A DNA stretch of 64,000 bases, taken from assembly GCF_963583255.1 (NCBI RefSeq), contig NC_084813.1, positions 1,613,001 through 1,677,000 of the forward strand. Direction: 5' to 3'. Source of the DNA: Pyrus communis. Taxonomy: Eukaryota; Streptophyta; Magnoliopsida; Rosales; Rosaceae. The notes under the pieces were generated by a model. It searched no databases, was not told the DNA's origin, and saw only the letters and a program-made list of their open reading frames with translations. The position numbers were made by a program, and so were the translations under genes. Positions 13,088-25,778 of the stretch are shown piece by piece (the first letter of the stretch is position 1; every line of letters starts with the position of its first letter).

Positions 13088-13625
13088 TGTCACATCTCGG
13101 CCCAGGCTCAACTCCACCATAGCACTATATTGTCTGTTTTGGGTCCCGACCACACCCTCACAGTTTTGTTTCTGGGAACTCACATGAGAACTTCCCAATG
13201 GGTCACCCATCCTGTGATAGCTTTCACGTGAACTCGCTTAACTTCGGAGTTCCTACAAAACCCGAAGCCAGTGAGCTCCACCAAGGTCCTCGTCGGCACA
13301 CTTCCGCCCAGGGATTGGCTCTGATACCAAATTGTCACATCCCGGCCCGGACCCCACCACATCCCAGGCTCGACTCCACCGTAGCACGATATTGTCCGCT
13401 TTGGGCCCTGACCACGCCATCACGGTTTTGTTTATGAGAACTCACACAAGAACTTCCCAATAGGTCACCCATCCTGGGATTGCTCTTGCGTGAACTCGCT
13501 TAACTTCGAAGTTCCTACGGAACCCGAAGCCAGTGAGCTCCCAAAAGGCCTCATGCTAGGTAGAGATGGGAATATACATATAAGACTTACAGGATCCACT
13601 CCCTTAGGCGATGTGGGTTGTTACA
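13088..13625 (-). mobile_element. Cassandra-type TRIM retrotransposon, second copy, 3' LTR truncated
   Basis: The minus-strand 5' LTR is intact at 13333-13625 with the 5S-like block (CTTAACTTCGAAGTTCCTAC, GTCACCCATCCTGGGATTGC). GCTCTGATACCA at about 13319-13330 is the initiator-Met primer site on the minus strand. The other LTR (13088 to about 13285) breaks off after its 5S-like part and runs straight into internal sequence, so a deletion has removed its U3 end. Flanks GTTAG and GTTGG fit a decayed 5-bp target duplication. Confidence 0.85.
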
Positions 13626-15439
13626 GTTGGTGTTAAAAGAACAATGTTTGAGTTAAATTTTCAACTTTGGAAAGACTCCATAGTATCTGGAACAAACAAC
13701 TGTAAGACTTTTATTGGGCTTACATCTATTTAGGAGTCCTAATTGATTAAGAATATAAGATAGGAAGAAATTCTTGATTATCCCTATAATGATTGGTGGT
13801 GAAGTAAACCTATAATGATTAGGAATATCTTTCCTATTAGGTCATGGATTTTGGAGGTGCTAAAGATATGTATTAGGGATTTCTTTATGGGCAAGAAACC
13901 TAATATACTCACCTATAAATATAAGGCTTAGGTCCTCACTCTTATATACAATATTCTAGCACAAAACCCTACCCCATATAAGAGTGCATAAGGCGTGTAG
14001 AGAGAGCGGAAGATCTTTGCTTGTTGCTATGTTCGTGGTTCATTCTTATGCTTGGATTCAATGACTTCTCAAGGTTAGTACTTTTAGTGTGCACATTATA
14101 GTTAACTTACAACAACGTCAATATATGGATGTGAAATGGAAAGTTTATTTTTTGTTGTAGAACTTAAAATGCATTTTTGGACTAAGTAAATGATATTGGA
14201 TGGCTAAAATCCTTATACATCACAACAAATAAATGAGTTTGAACGAAGTGAATGTTGCGCTCTTTCCAATAGGGTATTATGAGCCTGAAACGAAGTTCGG
14301 GCGACAATTTCAAAATTTCCCAATGCGTCATTTTTCGAATTATGAGGTTAATTAGTTAAATGTTTAATTAGAAGATGAATTAAATTACTTTTAAACCCTT
14401 TAGATTATTTCAAAAAGTTGTATCTGTTTGAACTTGAATCAAACAGTTACACCTATTTTGAAAAGGCATTAGAATCCTATATATCTCAAACGGTCATTTG
14501 CATTTTGTTATGTCAATTTTGGAACCTTTATTCATATAAACTTTATGAGAGAGAAACACAAGGAAGTTCGCTAGAATCAAAGTTTCAGTGCTAAAACTTT
14601 CATAGATAGTTAAATCCTGGTGGAGCAGACGCTTGCAAAACTACAAGCGCTGAATAGGAGTGAAATTATGTTCAAAGACATTGAAAATCTACAGGCCTCT
14701 ATTTGCAAAATTTGTAAGCTCATTGCTTTATTATAATTTTGCTTTTTTTGTAATTATATACATATCATATTTGGTTGTTAATATTATTGTGTTAGAATAT
14801 ATAAATTTCAATAAATTAGTCTTATTGATTGTTGTTCTGCCAACATTCTCTTAACATTTCACATGTAGTGTGAGACTCATGACTCTTTTGGGCAACTAAG
14901 AGTACCCTTGGGAAGGCAAAGATCTTGACGAATCTTCGTCCTTAGGCTTGTCTCATATCTCCATGTGTAACTCATGATGGGTCCACATGTAAAAATCATA
15001 TTTTATTTCCACGCCCAAATTTCATAGTTTTGGGTCTGCTATCTCGATCATGATTTTTCTACCCCAAAAGAAAAGGTCCTTCATTTTAGGGCGGTTGTCG
15101 GTGATGAGGTATTCGAACCCCAACAATGTGGCTCGTACCCATGTACTCTAATCTTCTGAGCTACAAACTCCACCTTGTCTCAATTGGATATATTTATAGG
15201 AGTACCCTAATAGGACCCTTATTCTTATTTGCCAATTTATTTTATTCTAGAAACAAACCGGCCATTAATGTGGGTTTTCAGTTTCCAGGGCAGGATCTTG
15301 GGTTTTATATTGGAATCTCAACTTTCTTTATGGTAGCAAGTAGTCCCATGTGTAAAGCCCTACGGCCACACATGCTCCATATACCCGAGTTGTATTGTTC
15401 ACGTGTTAAGCTTGAAAATTTGCCACACGTATAAGGGCG
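13626..15439. other. Repeat-like intergenic stretch, unclassified
   Basis: AT-rich DNA without a convincing gene. A TATA-like CCTATAAATATAAGG near 13913 with a leader-like stretch after it, and a TTCGAACCCCAACAATGTGG block near 15115, resemble LTR or SINE material, but I found no paired ends. The 102-aa frame at 15126-15434 has no recognisable features. Confidence 0.3.
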
Positions 15440-15560
15440 TGTTGAGAATGAATCCCACATCTATATGCTTATAAGTAGTTAGGCTACTCCTCATATGATT
15501 TTATGGTAGAACATTAACTTCTTCATAGTATAGCTCAAATAGAAAGCTGTACAACAAGTA
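15440..15560 (+). repeat. LTR-start fragment (TGTTGAGAATG family)
   Basis: Begins TGTTGAGAATGAATCCCACA and shares GGCTACTCCTC and TTTTATGGT blocks with the inverse-oriented copy that starts at 54623. Ends of this type are typical of Copia-like LTRs. Only about 100 bp can be aligned by eye. Confidence 0.4.
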
Positions 15561-15787
15561 GTTGGCAAAACAAAATTGATATTGACACAATTTGCAGAAT
15601 TAAAAGCCTTTGCAAAATTCGTTTTTGTTCTTCAAAGTGAAACATATTGTGGTTGTTTTGGTTGCATCACAATGAAATAATCGTTGCATCAAGTACTAAC
15701 CAAATTGAGCAAGGACTGTCACTTCGCAATATTGTACCACACGTAATGGAGCCGTAAATAGTTGAGTGAAACAAAGTAACCAATTCG

Positions 15788-16148
15788 GAGGATTTATTTT
15801 CTCTCCTTCTGTGAGAGTTCTTTCCCCCCTTTTGGTGAGGGTTTCGGTTGCCTCTTCTCAATTTCTCTAGTGGCACCGGCCCTAGCTCCGGCTGGGGTCT
15901 ATTGCTGTGTTCTCGACGGTGGATGATGTTTCAGTTGGCTGCTTTGGATTTCTGTTGGTGAAGATTTCAGTGGAAGCTTCTCGCCTGTTGTGTGCTTTTT
16001 TGGGCTTCACAGTTGTTGGGTCCTCTTTCTGTTTTTCTGTTGGTTTGGACCATTTTTTGATTGTGTATAGGTGTAAATTGGACCTTTGATTTGCTTGTAA
16101 ATTTAAGCTTGCTGTTTAATAAAAGTTTTCCCTCGACCAAAAAAAAAA
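15788..16148 (+). mobile_element. Poly(A)-tailed retroinsertion (LINE 3' end or processed transcript)
   Basis: A 361-bp insert ending in AATAAAAGTTTTCC and then an A-run. It is bounded by a 17-bp duplication beginning ACAAAGTAACC (15771-15787 and 16149-16165, 15 of 17 identical). Long variable target duplications plus a poly(A) tail mark target-primed reverse transcription. A 60-codon frame runs through it but I do not recognise the source. It lies about 325 bp upstream of the start of the J-domain gene. Confidence 0.78.
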
Positions 16149-16472
16149 ACAAAGTAACCGGTTCGATGAAGAGTTGCAGCAGCAATTATTCACGAGGTGA
16201 CACGTTTTCCCTGTGTGCTTGCCGTACTTCGCCACTTCCCATGATGGAACCACCTCGGGTCCGTCCACATTCTCAGGAAAACGTTTGGCTCTGAAACTGC
16301 CATCTCAGCATCCCTCCCTTCCACGCCAAAAATTCTTCCACCTCAGAAATTTTCAAATATTCCAAATTTATCTCCCAAAAATTAAAATATCCAACTTTTT
16401 TACTTCCTCTGTTTCATATTATTCAATTGAGCCCAAAGCAATAACCTGGAGTTGCAATTTGCATGCTCGTCA

Positions 16473-19400
16473 ATGGCTCAATTACTGACCCCCTCTCCTG
16501 TTTTCACTGAATCTCTCAAGTTCCAGAACCCATTACCGAATGGGTGCTCTAGAAGCCCAGGGCGCATGTTAGCCAAGCCCGGCAGTAGCCTGACTTTGAT
16601 GGGTGGTCATGGCGGTGGCCGGAGGAGGCGTAGAGGCTTTAGCAGGCTCAGAGTGGCAACCGACGACTCACCTTCAACGAACGCCGTCGCTGATGACTAC
16701 TATTCCGTCTTGGGATTGGTATGCTTAATAATGTTGTACCCCTTTTGTTAAATTCCATCTGGGTTGTTTAAATTTGCAAAAAAATTATGCTTCTGCGCAA
16801 ATTAATTAGTTTAATTTTTGTGGGAATATCCAAAAGTTCATATTTTTATGAATTTTGAGGAGTTCGGTTTTGCGTGAAATGCTTAGATTTTGTATGTTAT
16901 GTTAATAACAGCTTCCAGATGCAACGCCGGCACAAATAAAAAAGGCGTATTATAATTGTATGAAAGCTTGCCATCCGGACTTGAGTGGTGATAATCCAGA
17001 CACCAACAATTTCTGCATGTTCATCAATGAGGTCTATGAGGTGCTCAGTGACCCCGTGCAACGCATGGTTTACGACGAAATTCACGGCTATGCTTTGACA
17101 GCAATCAATCCTTTCCTGAACGAGTCTGCACCAAAGGATCATGCATTTGTTGATGAGTTTAGCTGCATAGGCTGTAAAAACTGTGCCAGTGTTGCCCCAG
17201 ACGTCTTTGGAATCGAGGAAGACTTTGGAAGAGCCCGAGTATACAGTCAGTGCGGGAGCGTAGATTTAGTTCAACAGGCAATTGATAGTTGGTAGGTACT
17301 TTGACATCGGTTTTTCGAATATGATGAACATTTTGTGACAAACTGACTAGTCCTACTTCCATTTTTGTCAATTGTATTGTGTGTTTAACTTCATCACTGT
17401 GAACTAAGACAGATATTAGGAATCAGGCATCTTTGTATTTTCATGGTTTGCGTGTAAATAGGTAGAAACGGGACAGACTTCACTGAAGAGCGTTACTTTA
17501 CATCAAATAAGAATTTGACTTCAGACTTGTTAGAAGAGTCTTCCTTAAAGCTCGTGATAGTATTTCTGGTTTTTGACAAAAAATCTAATCATTTTTCTAC
17601 AAATTTCAAATCTTTCTGCAGCATCAAATAGTTTTCGTGCATGCTTGTACTGCTTTCACAAATTCGACGTTTGAAATTTTCATGTCACTGGATAGTTGTC
17701 AATTGGACTATCAGATGCCTGGAAATGACTAGCTGTCCTTGATTATTAGTTGACAAATTCTTCTTTGTTTCAGCCCTGTTGATTGCATCCATTGGACTTC
17801 TGCTGCGCAACTATCATTGCTCGAAGATGAAATGCGCAGAGTAGAAAGAGTAAACGTACGGAAAGCAATCATTATAATGTCAGAATTGTCCAAGTTTTAT
17901 ATTTATACTAATAATTATATGCACCTTCTTTATCACCATTTTGAAATCCTTCGATGCGAATAGTTTTCTTGGCTGCTTGGTCGTACTAATCAATTCTGAG
18001 TCTTTCTAGTTATCTAAACTTTGACCAAAAGAGCTGCGTTTTATACTTTTTTCTTATTCGTTTATAACTTCAGTAGCTAAAAGTGTACTGTGGATGGTCA
18101 GGTTGCACTGATGCTCGCAGGTATGGGCTCATCAGTGGATGTTTTCAGAATGGTATGTTACTCGTTCTTTGTATTATACATTGTCTTCTATATGATTTTT
18201 CACAACTTTCAGTTAATGACCTGAAGACATTTTCAAACTACTTGTTTCACTTATCTTTGCTTTTGTGCGTTGAACTACAATGTGTTGGCATATTATCTGA
18301 ATTCTGCTATGTGTTGGCATATTATCTTAATTCTGCTAAAACGAAGTAGAACCAGGAAGTTTATTCCTCGTAGCTCTTGAAACACTTCAGATGTAATCAA
18401 GAAGCAAATCAAAAGAAGAATGTATAAATATTTGTTATATGTTCTTGAATTCATCTGCTTAGATGAATCTTTGGGATAAAATTATTTCTAGCTTATCTTC
18501 ATTGTCGCCATAACTAGCTTAGCAATTTTTGTTAATGTGGCAGGCAAGTTCTCGGTGGCAAAAGAGGCAATCACAAGTCTTGGTAGGAACTCTCATTTTA
18601 TATTTTGTACCTTCAACTAATCTAATGTTTTGTGATTTCTTTTGCTATAAAGTAAAATCGGTAATACTGGGTGTGTCGGTTGTATGAACTACCAAAGATG
18701 AATCCTTCAATATTCTGATCCAAAGAGCCGTCTTATGAAATTTCAGTTTCTTCTGATAAAGAAGAAAACAAAAAACCTTGAGTTGCCAATTTCTGTGCTG
18801 CTGTTCCCTCTTGGCAGAAAAAAATCTCGATCGCTGCTTACAGGTTTTTAAAGTACCAAGTGCATTTATAATTTTAGTTATGACATTTCACAAACCTGGG
18901 TTTATTGCAGGAACAAACTAAAATTAGGATGATGAAGAAGAAGAAGGATTCAGATAAAACAGAATCATACTGGGACAACATTTGGGGTAACACCAAAAAC
19001 TACCAAAATTCAGGTAAGTGCAAACCTGTAGAAAGAATGATATTGATAGCTAATGTTTGAAATATCAATGCACAGAAGAAACATAATAGAAGTTACTCGA
19101 GGTGAGTACCATCCATGCTTTCTTCGTGTCTCACCGTTTTACCCTCAAGTATGTCCAATGAATGAAATGCAATATGTTTTAAAATTTAGTCTCTAAGAAG
19201 TTTTTACATTTTGATTTATATTCCTTCTCAACGTCTAGTGCTGTCTCTTCCTTTCCGAGGTCCAATGAGTTAGAACCAACTTATTTGGATCGCCGACTGA
19301 TAACAAAAGCATTACTTTCATTTGCTGCTGTGCTCATATATCTGCATAGCTACGCAGAATCTTGCTCCCTTGTCCAGATAGATGTTTTTTCAAATGGGCA

Positions 19401-19897
19401 ATGATTAAGACTCAGAAAGGCTTTCCACATTTGTCGTCCTTCTTACCATTCCTACATGCTTTCTTCCACAAGCAAAAGTTCTAATCTCCCATAGGTGCCA
19501 ATTAGATTTGCATATTCTGAATCTTATGCGCTAGTGGTTGTTGCCGAACCCCGCCTCAGTTCATATAGGCATTTCAGCATAAAATTATCCTCCTCCAAAC
19601 TTCAATATCTCATCTAAATATTGATGTTACATGGTTGTAATGATTGGGGACACTATCGTTAAAGCTTCCATAAAAAATGTTTTCTAGTCAAACATGTTTA
19701 ATGCTTCATATGTTATAGACGAATCAAAGTCCGAAGTTAAATTTGAAATGTGTTTTCATTTTCCAGAGGAGGAAGTGAAAGAAAGAGCAAAGAGAGCAGC
19801 AGCAGCAGCTCGAAGATGGAGAGAGTACTCAAGGAGGGGTGCTGATAAGCCTCCCAGCTATAAACTTCCGGAGGCCATCTCCAACAACGAAAAGTGA
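16473..19897 (+). CDS. DJC76: Chloroplast J-domain plus 4Fe-4S ferredoxin protein (DJC76 type)
   Basis: Seven exons: 16473-16718, 16912-17291, 17774-17855, 18102-18152, 18544-18582, 18911-19013, 19767-19897; all GT-AG, 343 aa. Residues 1-70 are Ser/Arg-rich and acid-poor, as in a plastid transit peptide. A J-domain follows (VADDYYSVLGL to about residue 142) with the HPD motif at 103-105 that stimulates Hsp70. Next is a ferredoxin-like segment, CIGCKNC (Cys 167, 170, 173), completed by CPVDC (209-213). The C-terminus is basic and Ala/Arg-rich (RAAAAARRWREYSRRG). Architecture and order match the Arabidopsis DnaJ C76 chloroplast family, where such proteins are linked to thylakoid and redox roles. 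ATG 16473 is the first ATG in the frame; no usable in-frame ATG lies just upstream. Confidence 0.93.
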
Positions 19898-20464
19898 CCA
19901 GATTAATCTGTAGAGGACCGACACCATTGAAATTATATCATCAAATGTAAGTATTAGCAAATTTATAGCTTAAGCTGGTGTAAATTTGTAACCATGTAAA
20001 ACTTGAAGAGATCTGAAACTCTGCGTAATCAGTATAGTAGCTATCAGATTACCAGAAGATTGATCTGTAAGTTTAAAAATTGAAAAACAAAAAGATAAGA
20101 TATACATATAGAAGCATTCTGCATACGCGCAAGGTTTTTATTGCATCGAAGCATCATGGTCGACGTTATTTCTTGTTTCTCCAAGACTCCATCGAGAATC
20201 TGAGCACGACATAGCATCATGGTTGACGTGTAGAGCCCCGTGGTCCGGGCACACTAAAAAATCTCTCTAGGAAATAGTAATCGCACGAATTATGATGTGG
20301 TATATGTTTTCTGAACTCGGCGAGTTACAGGAGGGTTCGGTGACAAAACCGGAGATGCAAGTTTAAAAGTTGTAGTAGTACAGGATACGACTAAAAACAT
20401 TCATCAGTCTTCTTTTTATACAAGCGGCATTGGGTAAGGAGGAAATTGCATACAACAACTAAGG

Positions 20465-20817
20465 TAGGGCTGGTTTTGTATTGTTGTGCTTTGAAAAAAA
20501 ACTGCTTCTGCTGTGCTGTGAGAATAAGCAGCTGTAAAATAAAGCAGCAGAGTGTTTGGTAAACTTTTTTGTAAAAGTGCTTTTGAAAAAAAAAAAAAAG
20601 CAATATTATAGTGTTTGATAAACTTTTATGTAAAACAGATGTGAAAAAAAAAAACTAGTTTTTCAAAGCTGTGTTTTGCAGGTTTGTGTTTTTGGCTTTT
20701 TTTCACCAAAAACTGTGAAAAAAAACTGAAGTTGAATGTTTATCAAACATAAAAAAGCTCTCAGCTTTTTTTGATGGCCATATTTTTCTGAATCACCTCA
20801 GTACCAAACTAGGGCTA
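20465..20817. mobile_element. MITE-like element with TAGGGCTGGTTT end
   Basis: The left end TAGGGCTGGTTTTGTATTG resembles the reverse complement of the right end, TAGCCCTAGTTTGGTACTG. The interior holds repeated GTGTTTGGTAAACTTTT / GTGTTTGATAAACTTTT blocks and A-runs. No target duplication is clear. It lies between the J-domain gene and the Rab gene, which converge. Confidence 0.5.
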
Positions 20818-21096
20818 GTAGAGTCGATGTTCATGATTTTTGCAAGTACACAAATGAAGCTAAAATACTATAACAAGCTACGAAATATGATCCGGCGGCC
20901 ACAAGTTCGGGTATACAAGGAAACGAACCCACCCAACGATCAATATACAGACCCTGGCCTGGCCTATTAGACAATTTAGCCAGCAATGTATCTGAAAAAC
21001 TAGTTTTTTTTATTCTAAAGACAGATTCCGTTGATCATATACAGGGTGCAGGATAAAAGAAAAGCCCGAAAAAGAAAAGCACGAAAATTACCAGTT

Positions 21097-24025
21097 CTAG
21101 TTTGAGCAGCATCCAATTCTCTTGAAAACAGAACCATCATCTTTGACATTTATGGTCTGTCCTTTAGACGGAACAGCAGAAGCGCTTCCACTGTTGCCTG
21201 CCTCGACTGCCCTCTTGCTTACCACCCGGTATATTTGAGTCAAGACTTGGGTAAATGCACTTTCTACGTTGGTTGCTTCCAACGCAGAAGTTTCCATGAA
21301 GTAAAGGGACTCTTTTTCGGCAAAAGATTTACCATCCTCTTTTGAGACAGCCACCAGATGGCGAAGATCTGATTTGTTGCCGATGAGCATCACTACAATG
21401 TTGGGGTCAGTATGGTCCCTCAGTTCCTTCAACCACCTTGCTACATTCTCAAATGTGGCATGCCGAGTGACATCATACACTAGCAAAGCACCAACAGCCC
21501 CTCGGTAGTATGCGCTTGTAATGGCACGGTACCTATAACAGTTAAGGAATATAGTGGAAACTATGTAATTTAGAACTAAACAGCAATTTTACAACTTCAG
21601 ACAACAACTTGCAATTGTAGCTAGAGGGCCATTTCACCCCGCGATGGATGTTATTTCCACTTGAACATGATGCCCAATGTGAGGGAGATTCAGACCAAGG
21701 AAACATATCTGCAATCAACACTTTTACCCAAATATAACTCCAACTATTTACAACTCTTTTTTTTAGATAGTATTAGAAAGCTCTATGGTCTAGCAACCGC
21801 TACAGTACCTTGTGGTAATCAGTGTAGCATTTACTAAACAACGGAATAATACAAAAGACTCCAATCCTGGGCAGTATCAACAACAGATTAGCCAGCTGAT
21901 TTATCTTTCCCTCACTGGACCTTGTGAGCCAAATGCAGTTATATAGTGTTTTTTGCCAATTCATATCATGCTTTTCCTTGAGAAATAATATTCTCCAACT
22001 AGACTCAATAGAATTCAATCACTTGCATGCAGCTAACACGTCATAATGTTTATACACATGACATGAACATAATCGGTAACTTTTGCGTTTTCAACAAAAC
22101 TATATGAAAGTCAAAAGCAGTTGCGAACGATACTTAGGTACAAAACTTCTTGCAACACGACAATTAACTCATAGGTCAGAAGTCTGGTCATAAACAAAAG
22201 CTAGAAACACAGTGAGTTCAAAACCAAATAGTTTTCGCAAAGCAAACATCAAAGTTACATTTCATAAGCCAAAGATCGTTTCCATGAAATTAGGCAAAAA
22301 TAATTGGCCATCAACAGCACTGCACAGTTGCATTACAATTCAACAAAACTCAAAACTGAAAATTTTCAAATTCCTTCTTTTCCTCTGAGGATTGGTTTGT
22401 AGGCAATATTCTATCCAAATATAGTTCAGGCATGCCTCTTTTGTGGTGAGGCGATGGAAGATATTGACCATTTTTCAAATAGTATTCTTTCGTTAGAGGT
22501 GTCAGGATGTGTTGACATGGCCCGCCCAAACACCCTAAACACAAACCTTTTTCTTGATTGGGTTCTACACATAGAGAACAAGCAACAATAAAAAGGAAAT
22601 AACAACATTAATTTGTCAGAAAAACTGTTGGTGTGTAAGCAGCTCTTGGAACACCTATATGCAATGATACTGAGGAACCAAAAGCCTAACCCTATTCAGG
22701 CCATTAGTAATGCTACTAATTGTCTCCCAACTTTGCCATAAGATACAACACCACACAATACAGGAAAAAACAAACACACCCCCTCCCACAAAGGGGATCA
22801 AATGGCAACCCCTGAAGGAGTACTTCATTAAACACAATTTGGATTCTCCAGTTTAGAGAAGCAATCAAGCCATGTCTGGAGACCTAGACTAGAGAACTGT
22901 CCCAATCGCAGAATGTCAAGCCTTGAAGGAGGGATTTCCATGAAAAGTGAAATAAGGTCGGACAAAGAAGCAAAACAGAAGGCCACTCTAAAGTCCAAAA
23001 TAGTATTTTGAAAGCACCACGAGCAAAAAAATATGCTATGGCAGCTGGGAGTGGTCAAGAGAGGTATCCACTTCACATCATCTCCCAAATGGATCACATA
23101 GAACTTCAACATGTTATCAAAGACGCAAATGTTGTGGCAGATGCAGTTGCTGACTCAGGGCTTACAACAAGTTTTTAAGTACTGGAAATAAAACCAGATT
23201 CTACTTGTAGGTGGTGGCCACTATTCGATCGGGTTGTTCTTTCTCCTTTAATATCAAGATTATGATGGTGATGCATCAATATCAGCCTATGTTCTGTCTC
23301 CCCTCCTTTCCTCTTCCTCCTTGATCACCTTATCAAAATGCCCACTAAGACATACTATAGTGCTTTGCAGACAAGCACCACGTCAAATTACAGGCGCGTT
23401 TAGTATCAAGTTCTTCACTTCCATATATACAAGTATCAAAGTATCCTTTCCTCAAGAAAAAGAGGACTGCAAAATATGAGTATGCAAAACTTCGCAAAAC
23501 TACAGGTAAAATTTCAAAATAAGTTAGGGAGACAAAAACTCCATAACCCCACGAAATTTCCAAAAACAGGGGAAAACCCCTTTGACAAAACCGAATTTTG
23601 GGTTTTTCACTGTTCACCTCAGATATCAATACTTGAAAGAATAACCCTACTAACTATTGAGCATACAATTCAATCAAAACTCAAACCAAGATATTATATA
23701 TAAAATATTTCCAAGTAATCAGCAAAATAATCAAACCCAAATCAGAAAAACTAAAAATATAGAGAATACTGCGGGGAAAAAAGAAAGAGGAGAAAAAATA
23801 TCACCTTTCTTGACCAGCAGTGTCCCAAATCTGAGCCTTGATGAGCTTGGAATCAACGGTCAAAGTCTTGGTGGCGAACTCGACGCCGATGGTAGACTTG
23901 GACTCCAAATTAAACTCGTTCCTGGTGAACCTGGAAAGCAGGTTCGACTTTCCCACCCCAGAATCCCCAATCAATACCAGCTTGAACAAGTAATCGTACT
24001 CATCGTCACCTTTGTACCCCGCCAT
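21097..24025 (-). CDS. RABA1: Rab11-class small GTPase, RABA1 subfamily
   Basis: A membrane-trafficking GTPase; plant RABA1 proteins act at the trans-Golgi/recycling endosome and in delivery to the plasma membrane and cell plate. Two exons: 24025-23805 and 21532-21097, joined in an Arg codon, giving 218 aa. All G motifs are present: GDSGVGKS (20-27), the STIGVEF switch I, WDTAGQ (67-72), NKSD, and ETSA. The C-terminus GCCSN carries the tandem Cys for geranylgeranylation. [21 protein letters not shown] and [16 protein letters not shown] fit the RABA1 group, closest in memory to RABA1c; the exact member is uncertain. The single 2.27-kb intron lies directly after the switch II DTAGQE codons and contains a retrotransposon relic on the opposite strand. 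Confidence 0.95.
22400..23178 (+). pseudogene. Degenerate LINE-type reverse transcriptase tail (zinc-binding plus RNase H) in the Rab intron
   Basis: Read on the plus strand, antisense to the Rab gene, the intron shows [15 protein letters not shown] (zf-RVT-like CxxC...H), then [25 protein letters not shown] and finally [18 protein letters not shown], ending in TAA at 23178. These are, in order, the landmarks of the RNase H domain that ends many plant LINE ORF2-type proteins (A-E-x-x-A-L-x-E-G; H-V-x-R-x-x-N-x-x-A-D). Several stops and frame changes interrupt it, so it is dead. Boundaries are approximate. Confidence 0.62.
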
Positions 24026-24589
24026 CTATGATTTTATATCAATTATTCAAATATTCAAATATTCAAATCTCAACCAATCAATATATATATGTATATGTAT
24101 GTATATACATACTTCTTCTTGCTGAGAGAGAGATGAAGCGCAAGGAGACTGCCTTTTCTTGGTTTGGTCTAACAATTGTGGAAGATAGGCATCATCGTAG
24201 GTGTGAACGGGGATGTGGTGGTCATTGAATTATTTTTTTTATATTTTTACTTTTAAGAAAGATAAAGATTTGGGTTTTTAAATTTTGAAGAATTTTCACT
24301 TTGCTTGCTGCCAATCTAAGTCTACATCTTTTTTCTTTAACCAAAGTTTTCAAATTTAAATTTTATAAATGGTGATTTCGAAAGCAAAATTAAATTCTAA
24401 GTTAAAACTAAATTAAAGTAAAAGGTTTTTGGAAGGTTTTCTGGTTGCCCGAAATCTAGCGAGATAATAAAAAGCCCAAAGATACGAAAGAGTCTAATAA
24501 AAACCCTAAACCCTAAAGGTGACGGAACACGTTTGGTATCGTGTTATAATATAATTAGTTAAATTTTATTTTCAAGTGTCTAATTAATT

Positions 24590-24760
24590 GTGCCACTAAT
24601 TATTACCGTATAGTGATATTCCTATTCACTTGAAATTAAGAGGTTTTAGGTTTGAATCTCGTGGATGGCGAATTCGATCTAAATTAAGTTGCTCATTGTG
24701 TGACTTAGTCGAATTCCCCATCTCCTTAGTATAAAAATATCCATATACTAAAAAAAAATA
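24590..24760 (+). repeat. SINE-like repeat (TTAGTATAAAAATATC tail family)
   Basis: Contains a Pol III B-box-like GGTTTGAATCTC and ends with TTAGTATAAAAATATCC followed by an A-rich tail. Related copies lie at about 27055-27200, 35818-35975 and 39425-39565. Boundaries are approximate. Confidence 0.5.
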
Positions 24761-25597
24761 AAATCTAGTTAATTATATTATTATATTTAGTATATTAAAC
24801 TATTCTCTTAAAACTAATTTTTTTTTACCAAAAAGAGGTCTTCATCTCTTTCTCCCCAGCTTTCCACTTTCTGGAGGGAGTGACCATCCAAATTCCAAAT
24901 GACTAGCGAGTGTGACCTTAAAATTTGACAAAATAGAAATGAAAATTATTACTGATGCCATAATAGAGAGAAATAATGATATATTCTGCTTTTATGATTT
25001 CCAATCAGATCGAGTATCTTTGGGTTCAACGCAAACATTCAAACACAATCAAATATTATTTTTAAATTTGAACGTAAATAATGATATGTTTCGTGCGTTA
25101 TGATTTCTATCAAGAGAGAGGGTCTTTTTCGGATCTACTTTGTAGGAATTATAGGGATTTTCATATCCTAACCGTTCATCGTACATTATGCGGTTAGTTT
25201 TAGTAATATATTATTTGTGTTTAACTTAAAATAAAAAAAATTCAAATGATTTATGACCGCACAATACACGATGATTGGTTAAGATGTAGGGATCACTAGA
25301 ATCCTCACAAAGTGGATCCAGATAAGATCCAATTCCCAATTGGATAGGGTTTTTTTGGATTTGAAAGAAAAGATACTTACATTTAAATTCAATCATCAAT
25401 TCAAACTGAAATTAATTATCAACCAAGATTTCTATATTCAATTTTGGAAAAAATCGAAAATAAAAAATGAATGGTTATCAAATGGCCTTGGTTATAGAAT
25501 AGATCATGAAGGTTGAACGACTCTACAAACATGAAATGAGGTATATATGAGGACGCACCTAAAACCACCGTCACTCTAGTCTAACTTACAAACTATT

Positions 25598-25778
25598 AGT
25601 CACTTAGTATTATGATCTAATGACATTTCTCTTAACTTACAAAATATTTATCTTCACTTGTAAGTGAAAGGTCTTAGGTTTGATTCTCACCAAAGTTAAA
25701 TTTGAACCATATTATTACGAATTATTGTGAGACTAAACTCTCACTCCCTTAATGTAAATAATATCGTTTTTTTTAAAA
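25598..25778 (+). repeat. SINE-like repeat with target duplication
   Basis: B-box-like GGTTTGATTCTC in the middle and a tail AATGTAAATAATATCG plus T/A run. It is flanked by TAACTTACAAACTATT (25582-25597) and TAACTTACAAACCATT (25779-25794), a 16-bp duplication with one mismatch. The duplicated module carries the same insert (about 36810-36995), so it predates the segmental duplication. Confidence 0.65.

Noticed and set aside
15126..15434. 102-aa plus ORF as a gene
   Set aside because: No domain, no splice or promoter context, and it sits in repeat-like DNA next to an LTR fragment.
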